DNA of 64,000 nt, taken from contig CAWGNS010000007.1 of NCBI GenBank assembly GCA_963824095.1, positions 124,001 to 188,000 on the forward strand. Reading direction: 5' to 3'. Below, piece by piece: positions 8,079-15,825 of the stretch (within the stretch, counting starts at the first letter, position 1; each line of letters begins with the position of its first letter). Position numbers and translations under genes: made by a program. The stretch is from JBBDWJ01 sp963824095 (GTDB lineage: Bacteria; Acidobacteriota; Terriglobia; Bryobacterales; UBA6623). Below the pieces are notes generated by a model. That model saw only the letters and a program-made list of their open reading frames with translations. It did no database searches and was not told the DNA's origin.

Positions 8079-8554
8079 GGGAGCGTCGCAAAGGGAATCG
8101 TTGCCAAAAAACCGAGCCGCGCGCGTGAGCAAGTGTTCCAGCCCGCCGCCTTCAACCGCCCGGCCATTGGTGCACTACTAATCTAGTGGAAAGTGGCCTC
8201 CCCGATCTAGCGGACCTTCGCAGACATTCCGTGACCATCCGCTCACACTCGTATGACCCTGTCTCGTCACCCGCGTCGGGAAGATACGCCATGCCTAAAC
8301 TTTCTTCAGGACAGTCTTGGGTAGCCCAAGGCCCCCCACCCGGATCTTGCCGTTTGCATTCCAATGCGTTCTCGGGTAGCCCCCCTCGTGCAGCCGAGAT
8401 GTCCCGGGTAGCCACAATGCCGTGATCCAAGATGGAGCCGGCGGATTGTTGACCGGCCCGGAAAGCAGCAGCTAAGCTCGATGCGTGCGTCCATTTTGCG
8501 CCGGTGCGCACCCCGGCGGCTTCCAGTCGCCGCGAAAAGAGAGGATGGAATACG

Positions 8555-8845
8555 ATGCAAACCTACATTGCTCTGTTGAACTGGACGCAGGATGGAGTCC
8601 AGAACATCAAAGACAGCCCCAAGCGGCTTGCCAAGGCAAAAGCAGCGGCGAAGGCCGCCGGGGCTAAATTGAAGACGTTCTACATGACGATGGGACAGTA
8701 CGACATGGTCGCGGTGATCGAAGCGCCCGACGAGGCCACCTACGCACGAGTCATGCTCGGCATCGCCGCGGCCGGCGGAACGCGAACTCAGACGCTGCGC
8801 GCGTTCACCGAGGAAGAGTACAAAGCCATCGTCGAGTCCCTGTGA
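8555..8845 (+). CDS. GYD-domain protein
   Basis: 96 residues starting MQTYIALLNWTQDGVQNIKDSP and continuing LKTFYMTMGQYDMVAVIEAPD, which is the GYD family pattern ('xxYxxLxxxTxxGxxxxkdsp...YxxxGxyDxvxxxeapd'). Single-domain cytoplasmic proteins of this length have a ferredoxin-like fold and no established function. The start at 8555 is chosen because the family begins with this Met and AGAGGATGG provides a binding site; a longer frame from 8504 adds a non-conserved leader. Confidence 0.85.
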   Translation: MQTYIALLNWTQDGVQNIKDSPKRLAKAKAAAKAAGAKLKTFYMTMGQYDMVAVIEAPDEATYARVMLGIAAAGGTRTQTLRAFTEEEYKAIVESL

Positions 8846-9090
8846 CGGGTCGAGCCGGGTCCCTGTGGCCGCCGCTCCAGTAACTCTGCCTTGCGGGGCG
8901 CGCGGGGCGGCTGCGTCGTTTTGTTCGATCAACGGCTCAGCCGCCGCCCGTTTCCGGCCCGCGGGCTCCGCCAGGCCGTCCAGCGGGGATTTCCCGTCCG
9001 AGTGCCCTTTTCTGGGATCATTCCTCGGCCTGGCGGCAGGCCGCGAATCGCGGTCCGCTCAAGCCAGTATATCGCTGGTATATTATTGGG

Positions 9091-11124
9091 ATGTTTCGAC
9101 TCGCGGCCGCACTCTGTCTCACTGCATCCGTATGCTTCCCCCAGTCGCCATCGAGCGACCCGTTTCTCGCCCATCTCGACCGCATTGCGCAGCGGCAGTT
9201 GGACGACCGCGAACGCGCGGTCGCCGCCGTCCACACACAGGCCGACGCCGACCGCCGCAAGGCGATGGTGCGCGCCAAGTTGACCGAGCTCATCGGCGGG
9301 CTGCCCACCTACGACGGCCCGCTCCACGCTCGCGTCACCGGCCGCCTGGTGAGCGAAACGCACACCATCGAGAAGGTCATCTTCGAAAGCCTGCCCGGCT
9401 TCTACATCACCGCCAACCTCTACCGGCCGAACCAGCCCGGACGCTACCCGGCGGTCCTCGTGCCATCGGGGCACACCGAGGAGGGTAAACCGGAAACGCA
9501 GATCGTCGCCGCGAACCTGGCGGCCAAGGGATTCATCGCGCTGTCCTACGACCCGATCGGGCAAGGCGAGCGCGGCCAGACGTATCTGCCGGAACTGGGC
9601 AGGGTACTGTCGGGCGGCGGCGGCAACGAGCATCTCGAGCTGGGCGCGCGCAGCATCCTCATCGGCCAGAGCGTGGCGCGATACTTCATCTTCGACGCCA
9701 AACGCGCGATCGACTATCTGGTCAGCCGGCCCGACGTTGACCCCGATCGCATCGGCGTAACCGGCTGCTCGGGCGGCGGCGCGATTACGACCTATGTCGG
9801 CGTCTTCGAGCCGCGCGTCAAAGCGGCCGCGCCGGGCTGCTCCATCAATTCCTTCCGCACTCTATTCACCGGGCCCACGGCCGATTCGGAAATGAGCTTC
9901 CCCCAGTTTCTCGCGAGCGGTCTCGACATGGCCGACTTTTATGAAGCGGCGGCGCCCCTTCCCTGGTTGATGATGGCGACCACCGAAGACTATTTTCGTC
10001 CGGAGGGCGCGCGAGCCGTCTATACGGAAGCGCGCCGCTGGTACGAACTCTACGGCGCCGGTGACCGCATTCGCTTCTTCGTCGGCGAGGGCCCGCACGG
10101 CACGCCGCGCGAGTCGCGCGAAGAAGTCTATCGCTGGATGATCCGCTGGCTCGCCGACGGCAAAGGCGACTTCCGGGACCAGCCGGTGAAACTCTATACC
10201 AATCTCGAACTGCAGGTGACCGAGAGCGGCAACGTCGACGGCGAACCGGGCAGCCGCAAGCTGTATCAGGTCATCGCGGATGAGTTCCACGCGCGCAGGC
10301 AGAAGCGCGGCGTTCCCCAACTGCTGACGGAACTACAGCGCCTCGGCGTTCCTTCGAAAGGTCCGGCTCCATCCGCGGTCACCACATCCAAGGTCGAGGG
10401 ACCGGATTTTCGCGTCGAAGAAATTCGGTTCGAGAGCGAGCCGGGCGTGACCGTGTCCGCGAGACTGTATATTCCGAATATTCCGAACGGCGCTGGCCGC
10501 AGGCCGGCGGTCGTGATGTTCGAAGAAAAGCGACTGCACGTGCCGCTGCACGTTCAGCCCAGCCAGTCGACGAAGGCCATCGCCGAGGCGCTGGCGCGAT
10601 CCGGACAGATCGTCATGGAGGTCTACCCGCGCGACTCGCCCGAGGCGGACGACGGCCGCCCGTTCCTGGGAAACTGGGTCACCAACGAACGCGTGGATCT
10701 GGTGGGGCAAAACCTGGCCGCCCAGCGCGCTCACGACCTGCTGGTCGCCGTGGACGTGCTCACGGCGCGCCCCGATATCGACGCCAGCGCCATTCGCGGA
10801 TACGCCCGCGGCGTCAAGGGCGAGTGGCTGTTGCTGGCCGCCGCGGTCGACCAGCGCCTCGGCAAGATCTGGCTCGACCGCACGCCCTGGAGCCTCGCCG
10901 ACGCGCTCGAAGAACCGTTGACCGACCACCTGTTCGACGCCATGATCCCGGGCTTTGTGCTCCATTGGGATTTTCAGGACCTCGTTACCGCAATCGGCGC
11001 TCGCCGCGTATTTTGGACCGACCCCACAAACTGGATGGACCACGTGGTGCCGCTGGGCGCGCCGTATCGCTACCGCTATGTCGGCGAAGGCGACGCCCCG
11101 TCGATCGAAGAATTCCTCCGGTAA
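9091..11124 (+). CDS. Secreted tandem alpha/beta hydrolase, paralogue of 5518-7785
   Basis: 677 residues with a Sec signal peptide (MFRLAAALCLTASVCFPQ). First domain, about 70-360: HTIEKVIFESLPGFYITANLY, SYDPIGQGER, elbow GVTGCSGGG with nucleophile Ser227, and a His in GEGPHGTPRESRE. Second domain, about 400-677, keeps the hydrolase outline (VTVSARLYIPN...RPAVVMF...ALARSGQIVMEVYPR) but its elbow region reads IRGYARGVKGE without a Ser, so it is probably a non-catalytic partner domain. A carbohydrate esterase role is inferred from the first domain. Same architecture as the minus-strand neighbour, different export signal (Sec versus Tat). The AT-rich TATATCGCTGGTATATTATT just before the ATG is a likely promoter. 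Confidence 0.8.
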   Translation: MFRLAAALCLTASVCFPQSPSSDPFLAHLDRIAQRQLDDRERAVAAVHTQADADRRKAMVRAKLTELIGGLPTYDGPLHARVTGRLVSETHTIEKVIFESLPGFYITANLYRPNQPGRYPAVLVPSGHTEEGKPETQIVAANLAAKGFIALSYDPIGQGERGQTYLPELGRVLSGGGGNEHLELGARSILIGQSVARYFIFDAKRAIDYLVSRPDVDPDRIGVTGCSGGGAITTYVGVFEPRVKAAAPGCSINSFRTLFTGPTADSEMSFPQFLASGLDMADFYEAAAPLPWLMMATTEDYFRPEGARAVYTEARRWYELYGAGDRIRFFVGEGPHGTPRESREEVYRWMIRWLADGKGDFRDQPVKLYTNLELQVTESGNVDGEPGSRKLYQVIADEFHARRQKRGVPQLLTELQRLGVPSKGPAPSAVTTSKVEGPDFRVEEIRFESEPGVTVSARLYIPNIPNGAGRRPAVVMFEEKRLHVPLHVQPSQSTKAIAEALARSGQIVMEVYPRDSPEADDGRPFLGNWVTNERVDLVGQNLAAQRAHDLLVAVDVLTARPDIDASAIRGYARGVKGEWLLLAAAVDQRLGKIWLDRTPWSLADALEEPLTDHLFDAMIPGFVLHWDFQDLVTAIGARRVFWTDPTNWMDHVVPLGAPYRYRYVGEGDAPSIEEFLR

Positions 11125-11515
11125 TCCTTTGCGGCCACCATGGACCGTCTGGGCTTGCAGCAACAGCTCATCGCAAAGTCGTGAACTCCTCGCAGTCGGG
11201 TCGAGAGGGACGGTCCTTTTACGAGATCCTGGCGAGACTGGCGGCGCTACCAGCACCGGGAGGGTGAGTAACGAGCTTTCGAGGACGCAAAGCACGGAGT
11301 TGTGGAACGCAACGTCGGAGCAGTGCCGCCGAAGCGGTCCGCCCGAGCCCGAGTGAGGCCGTGGCGCGGCGCGGGCCGCCCCGCGAGGGGCCCAACGCAG
11401 GAGGTACGAGGCGAGATGTAGCAGGGAAAGCGGATGACGGTTGCACCGAAGGTCCGAGTTCGCCTACGGTCAACGCGTCGGGACGGCCAAAGCGGAAATC
11501 CCAGTTAGCAACGCA
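11125..11515. other. Gene-free stretch
   Basis: High-GC sequence after the hydrolase gene. Short frames exist on both strands but none has a good ribosome binding site or protein-like composition. I see no repeat shared with other parts of the window. Confidence 0.4.
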
Positions 11516-11680
11516 TCAAATGTTGAGTCTCAGGAGTCTTGCATTCATCCTATGCTCAGCCATACGGCGCGCGCGCGCCCTGTCCTCCGCTGCTCTCCAT
11601 TGCTTTCCCGACAGAATCAACGGAAGGAAAATGGCTACAAATAAGGCTACAAATATGGATACAAATAAGGCCGCTCCCAT
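11516..11680 (-). CDS. Possible small single-span membrane protein
   Basis: 54 residues from ATG 11678-11680, preceded on the minus strand by AGGAGA at 7-base spacing. It starts MGAALFVSIFVALFVAIF then LPLIL, one strongly hydrophobic helix, followed by a basic/acidic tail rich in Arg. The helix is encoded by three 12-bp tandem units at 11633-11668 (GGCTACAAATAA and variants), so the hydrophobicity may be a by-product of a simple repeat. It lies 128 bp downstream of acr3 in the same direction. Real gene or repeat artefact cannot be decided here. Confidence 0.35.
   Translation of the reverse strand: MGAALFVSIFVALFVAIFLPLILSGKQWRAAEDRARARRMAEHRMNARLLRLNI
11633..11668 (+). repeat. Three 12-bp tandem units
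   Basis: GGCTACAAATAA (11633-11644), GGCTACAAATAT (11645-11656), GGATACAAATAA (11657-11668). The 12-bp period keeps reading frame and encodes the repeating F-V-x-x core of the small membrane ORF on the other strand. Confidence 0.75.
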
Positions 11681-11808
11681 GTGCAGTCTCCTGCGTCCAG
11701 TGTACACCTCCCAAGGCGATCACGGCTCGGGGCCACAACCAACAATCTCAATCCCGGCGCCAGCTCGGGAGTACTCGTAGTAAAGGACAGCAGGCAGCTT
11801 TTCCGCTC

Positions 11809-12897
11809 TCAAGATAGTGCGGCGTCGGAGCTCGGGAACCAGTGCCGTGTTCGGTTGCAGACCGAGCACACCGATAGCATCACGGGGACCTCGATGAGAA
11901 CTCCGACAACGGTGGCAAGCGCTGCCCCGGACTCCGGTCCGAACAGGGCGATCGCGGTCGCAACGGCTAACTCGAAGAAATTGCTCGCGCCGATCAACGC
12001 CCCGGGTGCGGCAACGGAGTATTGCACGCCGAACAGCCGCATGAGGCCGTAGGTCAACGAGGCGTTGAAATAAACCTGAATCAGGATCGGGACAGCGATC
12101 AAAAGGACATGGAGCCACTTGCCCGTGATGTTGTCCGCCTGAAAGGCGAAGATCAGCACCAAGGTTGCGAGTAGCGCCATCATGCTGACGGGAGCAAACC
12201 TTGGCAGCAACTCCTCCTGGAACCACTTCACCCCGCGCCTGGCCACGAACCAACGCCGCAGCAGCACTCCCGCCGTCAAGGGAACCACGATGAAGACGAC
12301 GACCGCATAGAGAAGCACCCCGAAGGGCACCTCCAAACTGGATGCGCCGCTCACCAGAAACCGGACAATCGGCGCAAACAGGAACAGCATGATGATATCG
12401 TTTACGGAAACCTGCACCAGCGTGTAGGCAGGATCGCCATCGGTGAGGTAACTCCACACAAACACCATCGCCGTACAGGGGGCCGCCGCGAGAATGATCG
12501 CTCCGGCGATGTACTGATCGGCTTCGGCAGGCGCAATCAGACCTGAAAAGACGTGCCGGAAGAACAGCCAGGCGATGAGGGCCATCGAGAAGGGCTTCAC
12601 CAGCCAATTCACAAACAGCGTGACCAGGAGTCCGCGAGGCCGATTCCCGACGTTGCGAACGGACCCGAAGTCCACCTTCATCATCATCGGGATGATCATG
12701 AGCCAGATCAGAATGGCGATGGGCGCATTGATCTGACTATCCTGTCCGAATTCCAGTTCGCGCAACCCATCCACAAACGCCGGGAGCAGTTTTCCCACAC
12801 CAATTCCGGCGATCATGCACAGCCCTACCCAGACGCTCAAATAGCGCTCGAATACATTGAGGCGTTTGGCCGGCTCCGGTGCAGCGACCTGGGTCAT
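11809..12897 (-). CDS. acr3: Arsenite efflux transporter, ACR3 family
   Basis: 362 residues, ten predicted membrane spans as in the ACR3/BART family. It exports arsenite across the inner membrane, driven by the proton gradient. Diagnostic segments: WLMIIPMMMKVDF, the conserved Cys of the fourth span in LAAAPCTAMVFVWS, and VAAPGALIGASNFFELAVA near the end. It runs divergently from arsR-arsC across a 263-bp gap with an operator-like dyad, giving a standard arsenic locus split into two transcripts. Confidence 0.93.
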   Translation of the reverse strand: MTQVAAPEPAKRLNVFERYLSVWVGLCMIAGIGVGKLLPAFVDGLRELEFGQDSQINAPIAILIWLMIIPMMMKVDFGSVRNVGNRPRGLLVTLFVNWLVKPFSMALIAWLFFRHVFSGLIAPAEADQYIAGAIILAAAPCTAMVFVWSYLTDGDPAYTLVQVSVNDIIMLFLFAPIVRFLVSGASSLEVPFGVLLYAVVVFIVVPLTAGVLLRRWFVARRGVKWFQEELLPRFAPVSMMALLATLVLIFAFQADNITGKWLHVLLIAVPILIQVYFNASLTYGLMRLFGVQYSVAAPGALIGASNFFELAVATAIALFGPESGAALATVVGVLIEVPVMLSVCSVCNRTRHWFPSSDAALS

Positions 12898-13106
12898 GTA
12901 ATACCTCGTATTCCTGACGGCTCACCTTGGGCGACCTGCGTCGGGGACCGCAATCCCCAACGACTACCGCAGAGTTGCGTTCAGCGACGGCGGCGAAGCA
13001 CGACGCGTGGCGGCTTTCGCATCGCATCCGGATAGGGGCTTTCCCGTGCAGCCAGCTCGCTCAGAACGGCACCGCTCAACTCGTTGGATTGCCTTCCGGT
13101 GTATAC

Positions 13107-13130
13107 TTCGATTATATTGGAATCATCGAA
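13107..13130. promoter_or_regulatory. Candidate ArsR operator in the divergent ars promoter
   Basis: TTCGAT at 13107-13112 and ATCGAA at 13125-13130 form a dyad with 12-base spacing in an AT-rich patch 31 bp before arsR. Inverted repeats of this size and position are typical ArsR/SmtB operators, which would give autoregulation by arsenite. Confidence 0.5.
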
Positions 13131-13160
13131 TGTTCGCAACAATGAAAAGAGGGGGATTGC

Positions 13161-13523
13161 ATGGCCCAACCGAAGAGGAAGATGGAAATCCTGGATCACA
13201 CAGCGCGCTATGCCGATATGTTCGCGGCGATCGGCGCCGAGCCCAGGCTTCGCATCATCCGCCTGCTGCTGTCCGCACACCCGGAGGGAATGGTGGTTGG
13301 CGATATTCAGAACGAACTTGGCATTCCCCCTTCGACACTCTCCCATCACCTGGACAAGCTCAAGAACGAAGGGTTGGCGCGCGTCCGACGCGAGGGCACA
13401 TTTCTCTGGTACAGCGCCAATGAAGAAGTTCTTCGGGACCTGCTGAACTTCCTGTACTCAGAGTGTTGCACGCGAAGTAAGGCCGTCAAACCGGAGGCCG
13501 TCATCAAGCCTTGCAAAGGATAA
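13161..13523 (+). CDS. arsR: ArsR-family arsenic-responsive repressor
   Basis: 120 residues. The winged helix covers about 15-85 (AAIGAEPRLRIIRLLL, then IPPSTLSHHLDKLKNEGLARVRREG, the recognition helix). It lacks the classical ELCVCD metal site but has vicinal Cys102-Cys103 and Cys118 near the C-terminus, the arrangement of the thiol-rich C-terminal As(III)-site subclass. As(III) binding would release it from DNA. The start at 13161 follows AAGAGGGGG at good spacing. The arsC gene begins 1-4 bp after its stop. Confidence 0.92.
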   Translation: MAQPKRKMEILDHTARYADMFAAIGAEPRLRIIRLLLSAHPEGMVVGDIQNELGIPPSTLSHHLDKLKNEGLARVRREGTFLWYSANEEVLRDLLNFLYSECCTRSKAVKPEAVIKPCKG

Positions 13524-13527
13524 AGTG

Positions 13528-13947
13528 ATGAAACGCATCCTGGTGCTTTGCACCGGCAATTCCGCCCGCAGCCAGATGGGAGAAGGACTCTTTCGCCATG
13601 AAGGCCAAGGCGAGTACGAAGTCGAGAGCGCCGGAACGAAGCCGAGCCGGGTACGGCCGGAAGCCGTCGCGGTGATGCAGGAGATCGGCATCGACATCTC
13701 CGCACACCGTTCGAAATCGGTCGATGAATTCACCGGACAGGATTTCGACTATGTCGTCACCGCCTGCGACAACGCGCGGGACGCCTGCCCCGTATTCCCC
13801 GCGAGAACAGAACGCATCCACTGGAGCTTCGAGGACCCGGCAGCCGTGGAGGGGAGTGAGGAAGAACGCCTGGCGGCGTTTCGCCGGATACGCGACCAGA
13901 TTCACGAGCGGGTCAAATCCTTCTATCGGCAACCGCACAGCTCATGA
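13528..13947 (+). CDS. arsC: Arsenate reductase, thioredoxin-coupled low-molecular-weight phosphatase type
   Basis: 139 residues. The loop VLCTGNSARS is the C-x5-R phosphatase site (Cys8, Arg14), and Cys80 and Cys87 in VTACDNARDACPVF are the resolving pair of the thioredoxin-dependent ArsC family. It reduces arsenate to arsenite for export by Acr3. A GTG at 13525 directly precedes the ATG, so the first codon is uncertain by one. Closely spaced to arsR, so cotranscribed. Confidence 0.93.
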   Translation: MKRILVLCTGNSARSQMGEGLFRHEGQGEYEVESAGTKPSRVRPEAVAVMQEIGIDISAHRSKSVDEFTGQDFDYVVTACDNARDACPVFPARTERIHWSFEDPAAVEGSEEERLAAFRRIRDQIHERVKSFYRQPHSS

Positions 13948-13969
13948 GATCGCGGTAAGGGGGTGCAGT

Positions 13970-14066
13970 ACGCCGGCGGTTCTACCTCGACAACCTACGC
14001 CTCCAAGTTCGCCGTCACGGCGTGCGATTGCTGGGCTATTGCTTGATGAGCAACCACGTCCCCCTG
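13970..14066 (+). pseudogene. RAYT transposase internal remnant with damaged HUH motif
   Basis: The frame reading RRFYLDNLRLQVRRHGVRLL then GYCLMSNHVPLW is the central part of an IS200-like TnpA_REP protein, which normally reads GYCLMTNHVHLV. The HxH of the HUH catalytic motif is here H-V-P, a single C for A change. Neither end of the gene is present, and the following 100 bp are C-rich low-complexity DNA. The rest of 13948-14524 holds no gene; an AT-rich patch at 14255-14285 may precede the next gene's promoter. Confidence 0.6.
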
Positions 14067-14524
14067 TGGGGCTCTTGCATCCCCTGCTTCCTGCCGGTTT
14101 ATCCCGGCGCTTTCGCTCCGTCCCCCTCGTTGCCGTTCGTCCCCCTCATCCCCCCCAACCGGCTGAGCGGCACCCCTAGGCCGCTGGATTGGTGGCTCGC
14201 TATTCGCGCCCTAGCAGCGCCAGCGGTAAAGGCCTTAGAAGCTGATCTTATTGTTTGAAATCATAGGATATTACGGAAGATTGTGGTGGTCATTTCAGAA
14301 ATAGTCCTTGAGCCATTCGGCGCCCGGGTATTGACGCCCCGGGGAAGAGGCCTCAAACTCTGGGGGTGCCTACGGACATGCCCGCGCGTGGCTTGCTCGC
14401 GCGCCCTCGGAACTATTTCGGATAGCGAAGATATTTCTTCCGAAAAGGACCGGGGAAGCAGGAGATCGCCGGCTGGCTGCCTGGAAGTGGCACGACAAAA
14501 GCGGCACAGGAAAGAGGAATCCAA

Positions 14525-15025
14525 ATGAACCGTTGGCTGCAAGTGGGAGTATTGGGGGTAATGATGAGTAGCGCATTCCTGACGAGTGATTCGCCCGCAA
14601 ATGCGGAGCCGAAAGCGGGTGGCGAGGAACAGGCTGTGCGCGACGCCACAGCGAAGTTCTACAGCGCCCTTCAATTGATGTTCACCGGCAATATCGGCCC
14701 GATGAAAGAGGTCTGGTCGCACAGCGCCGACGTGACCTTCATGGGCCCCGGCGGCAAAGTGCAGCGGGGATGGCCCGCGGTACGGGCCGACTGGGAAGCG
14801 CAAGCGGCGCTGAAGATGGGCGGCAAGGTGCAGTTCGAAGACGCGCACGTCATCGTGGGGCAGGATCTCGCCTTCACCAGCGGCTGGGAGCGAGGCCAGA
14901 ACGTGGGGCCGGACGGCAAAACGCAGCTCGTCTCCATCCGCGCGACCAACGTGTTCCGCAAGGAAGACGGTGCCTGGAAGATGATCGGTCATCACACCGA
15001 CCTACTGCCGTTTCTTACGAAATAG
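14525..15025 (+). CDS. Secreted SnoaL-like / NTF2-fold protein (DUF4440 type)
   Basis: 166 residues: Sec signal peptide (about 1-27, ending SPANA), then a cone-shaped NTF2-like fold, QAVRDATAKFYSALQLMFTG, HSADVTFMGPGGKVQRGWPA and RATNVFRKEDGAWKMIGHHTD. The closing 'W+MIGHHTD' strand is typical of SnoaL-like proteins. Periplasmic. Whether it is an enzyme or binds a small molecule cannot be told. It stands alone. Confidence 0.75.
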   Translation: MNRWLQVGVLGVMMSSAFLTSDSPANAEPKAGGEEQAVRDATAKFYSALQLMFTGNIGPMKEVWSHSADVTFMGPGGKVQRGWPAVRADWEAQAALKMGGKVQFEDAHVIVGQDLAFTSGWERGQNVGPDGKTQLVSIRATNVFRKEDGAWKMIGHHTDLLPFLTK

Positions 15026-15825
15026 GCTGCTCCGCATCTGGGAGACTCGACCTGGAATCCCAAAACCGTCTTCTCCGAGAGCGATCGCCGCTGCCGCCGG
15101 AGAAGATGTCGGTGCCAGAGTGCGCCGACAGGGCACGGGTCTCCCAACTTCGTCCTGCAACTGGATTCAAGTCACCCTCCTATCCGCGGACCCAAGACAC
15201 TGCTTTCGGCGGGTTCGGATTTGCAGAGGCCGCCGTCCCCTGAGCGCCCGCGGCTGGCCCGTGCCGCACTCTGGGGAAACCCGGAAAGTGCGGAGTTCCG
15301 GAGAATGCCCCCTCGGTCCCGGCGGCGGGAAGTGAGGAGGGCGGCCAGGCTTGGCGGCAGGCCGGTGCGAGGTCCGGCTGGTGCGAGAGAGGTACAGTCA
15401 TCAGGTTTCCTCTCGGGATGATGCTGCTGACGCGCGCGGGAGTTGACAATAAGACCTAGCGACTGCCCCCTCTGGCGCCCCCCTTGGCGTCCTCCTCACA
15501 TCGACCTTCCCTCAATCCCACCGCAACCGCTGGGCCAATTGTGCGGAAACCACACAGTTAAACGGGCTCGATCTTTCGCCCGGCGGCTTGGGACGGTGAG
15601 ACCCGTCTGCCACACCAAACTGCCCTTTTCGCGGAAAAACACAGAATCGGGGTCGGCGAAAAGGGCAGCCTCAAGCCGCCGCCATGTCTGCCGATAAGAA
15701 ACAGGGTCCGGATCGGACGAGCATGTGACCTTTGCGGACCCAGGGAACCGAGGCTCTGTCCCGCTGACGCGTAGATGGTCCGAGGGTTCGCAGGAGAGAT
15801 CGGACGATAAGAGGAAAACTTACCC
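15026..15825. other. Long gene-free stretch with a 13-bp perfect stem
   Basis: 800 bp without a convincing gene. It holds CTGCCCTTTTCGC at 15620-15632 and its exact complement GCGAAAAGGGCAG at 15656-15668, separated by 23 bases. The stem has no U-tract, so it is more likely a repeat or RNA structure than a rho-independent terminator. It lies about 160 bp before the secreted protein gene at 15826. Confidence 0.5.
15620..15668. repeat. Perfect 13-bp inverted repeat
   Basis: CTGCCCTTTTCGC and GCGAAAAGGGCAG with a 23-base loop. Position upstream of the gene at 15826 makes a leader-RNA structure possible. Confidence 0.6.

Noticed and set aside
5767..8181. An 804-residue open frame on the plus strand opposite the Tat hydrolase
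   Set aside because: The minus strand shows a clear Tat signal and hydrolase motifs over the same span. The plus frame is rich in Arg, Gly and Ala without domains and extends through the MITE; it is a GC-driven shadow.
14261..14995. 244-residue minus-strand frame opposite the SnoaL-like gene
   Set aside because: No motif; the plus strand carries a signal peptide and an NTF2-like fold with a strong start.
15620..15668. Rho-independent terminator or riboswitch
   Set aside because: Perfect 13-bp stem but no T-run, no gene directly upstream, and I cannot match a conserved riboswitch core.
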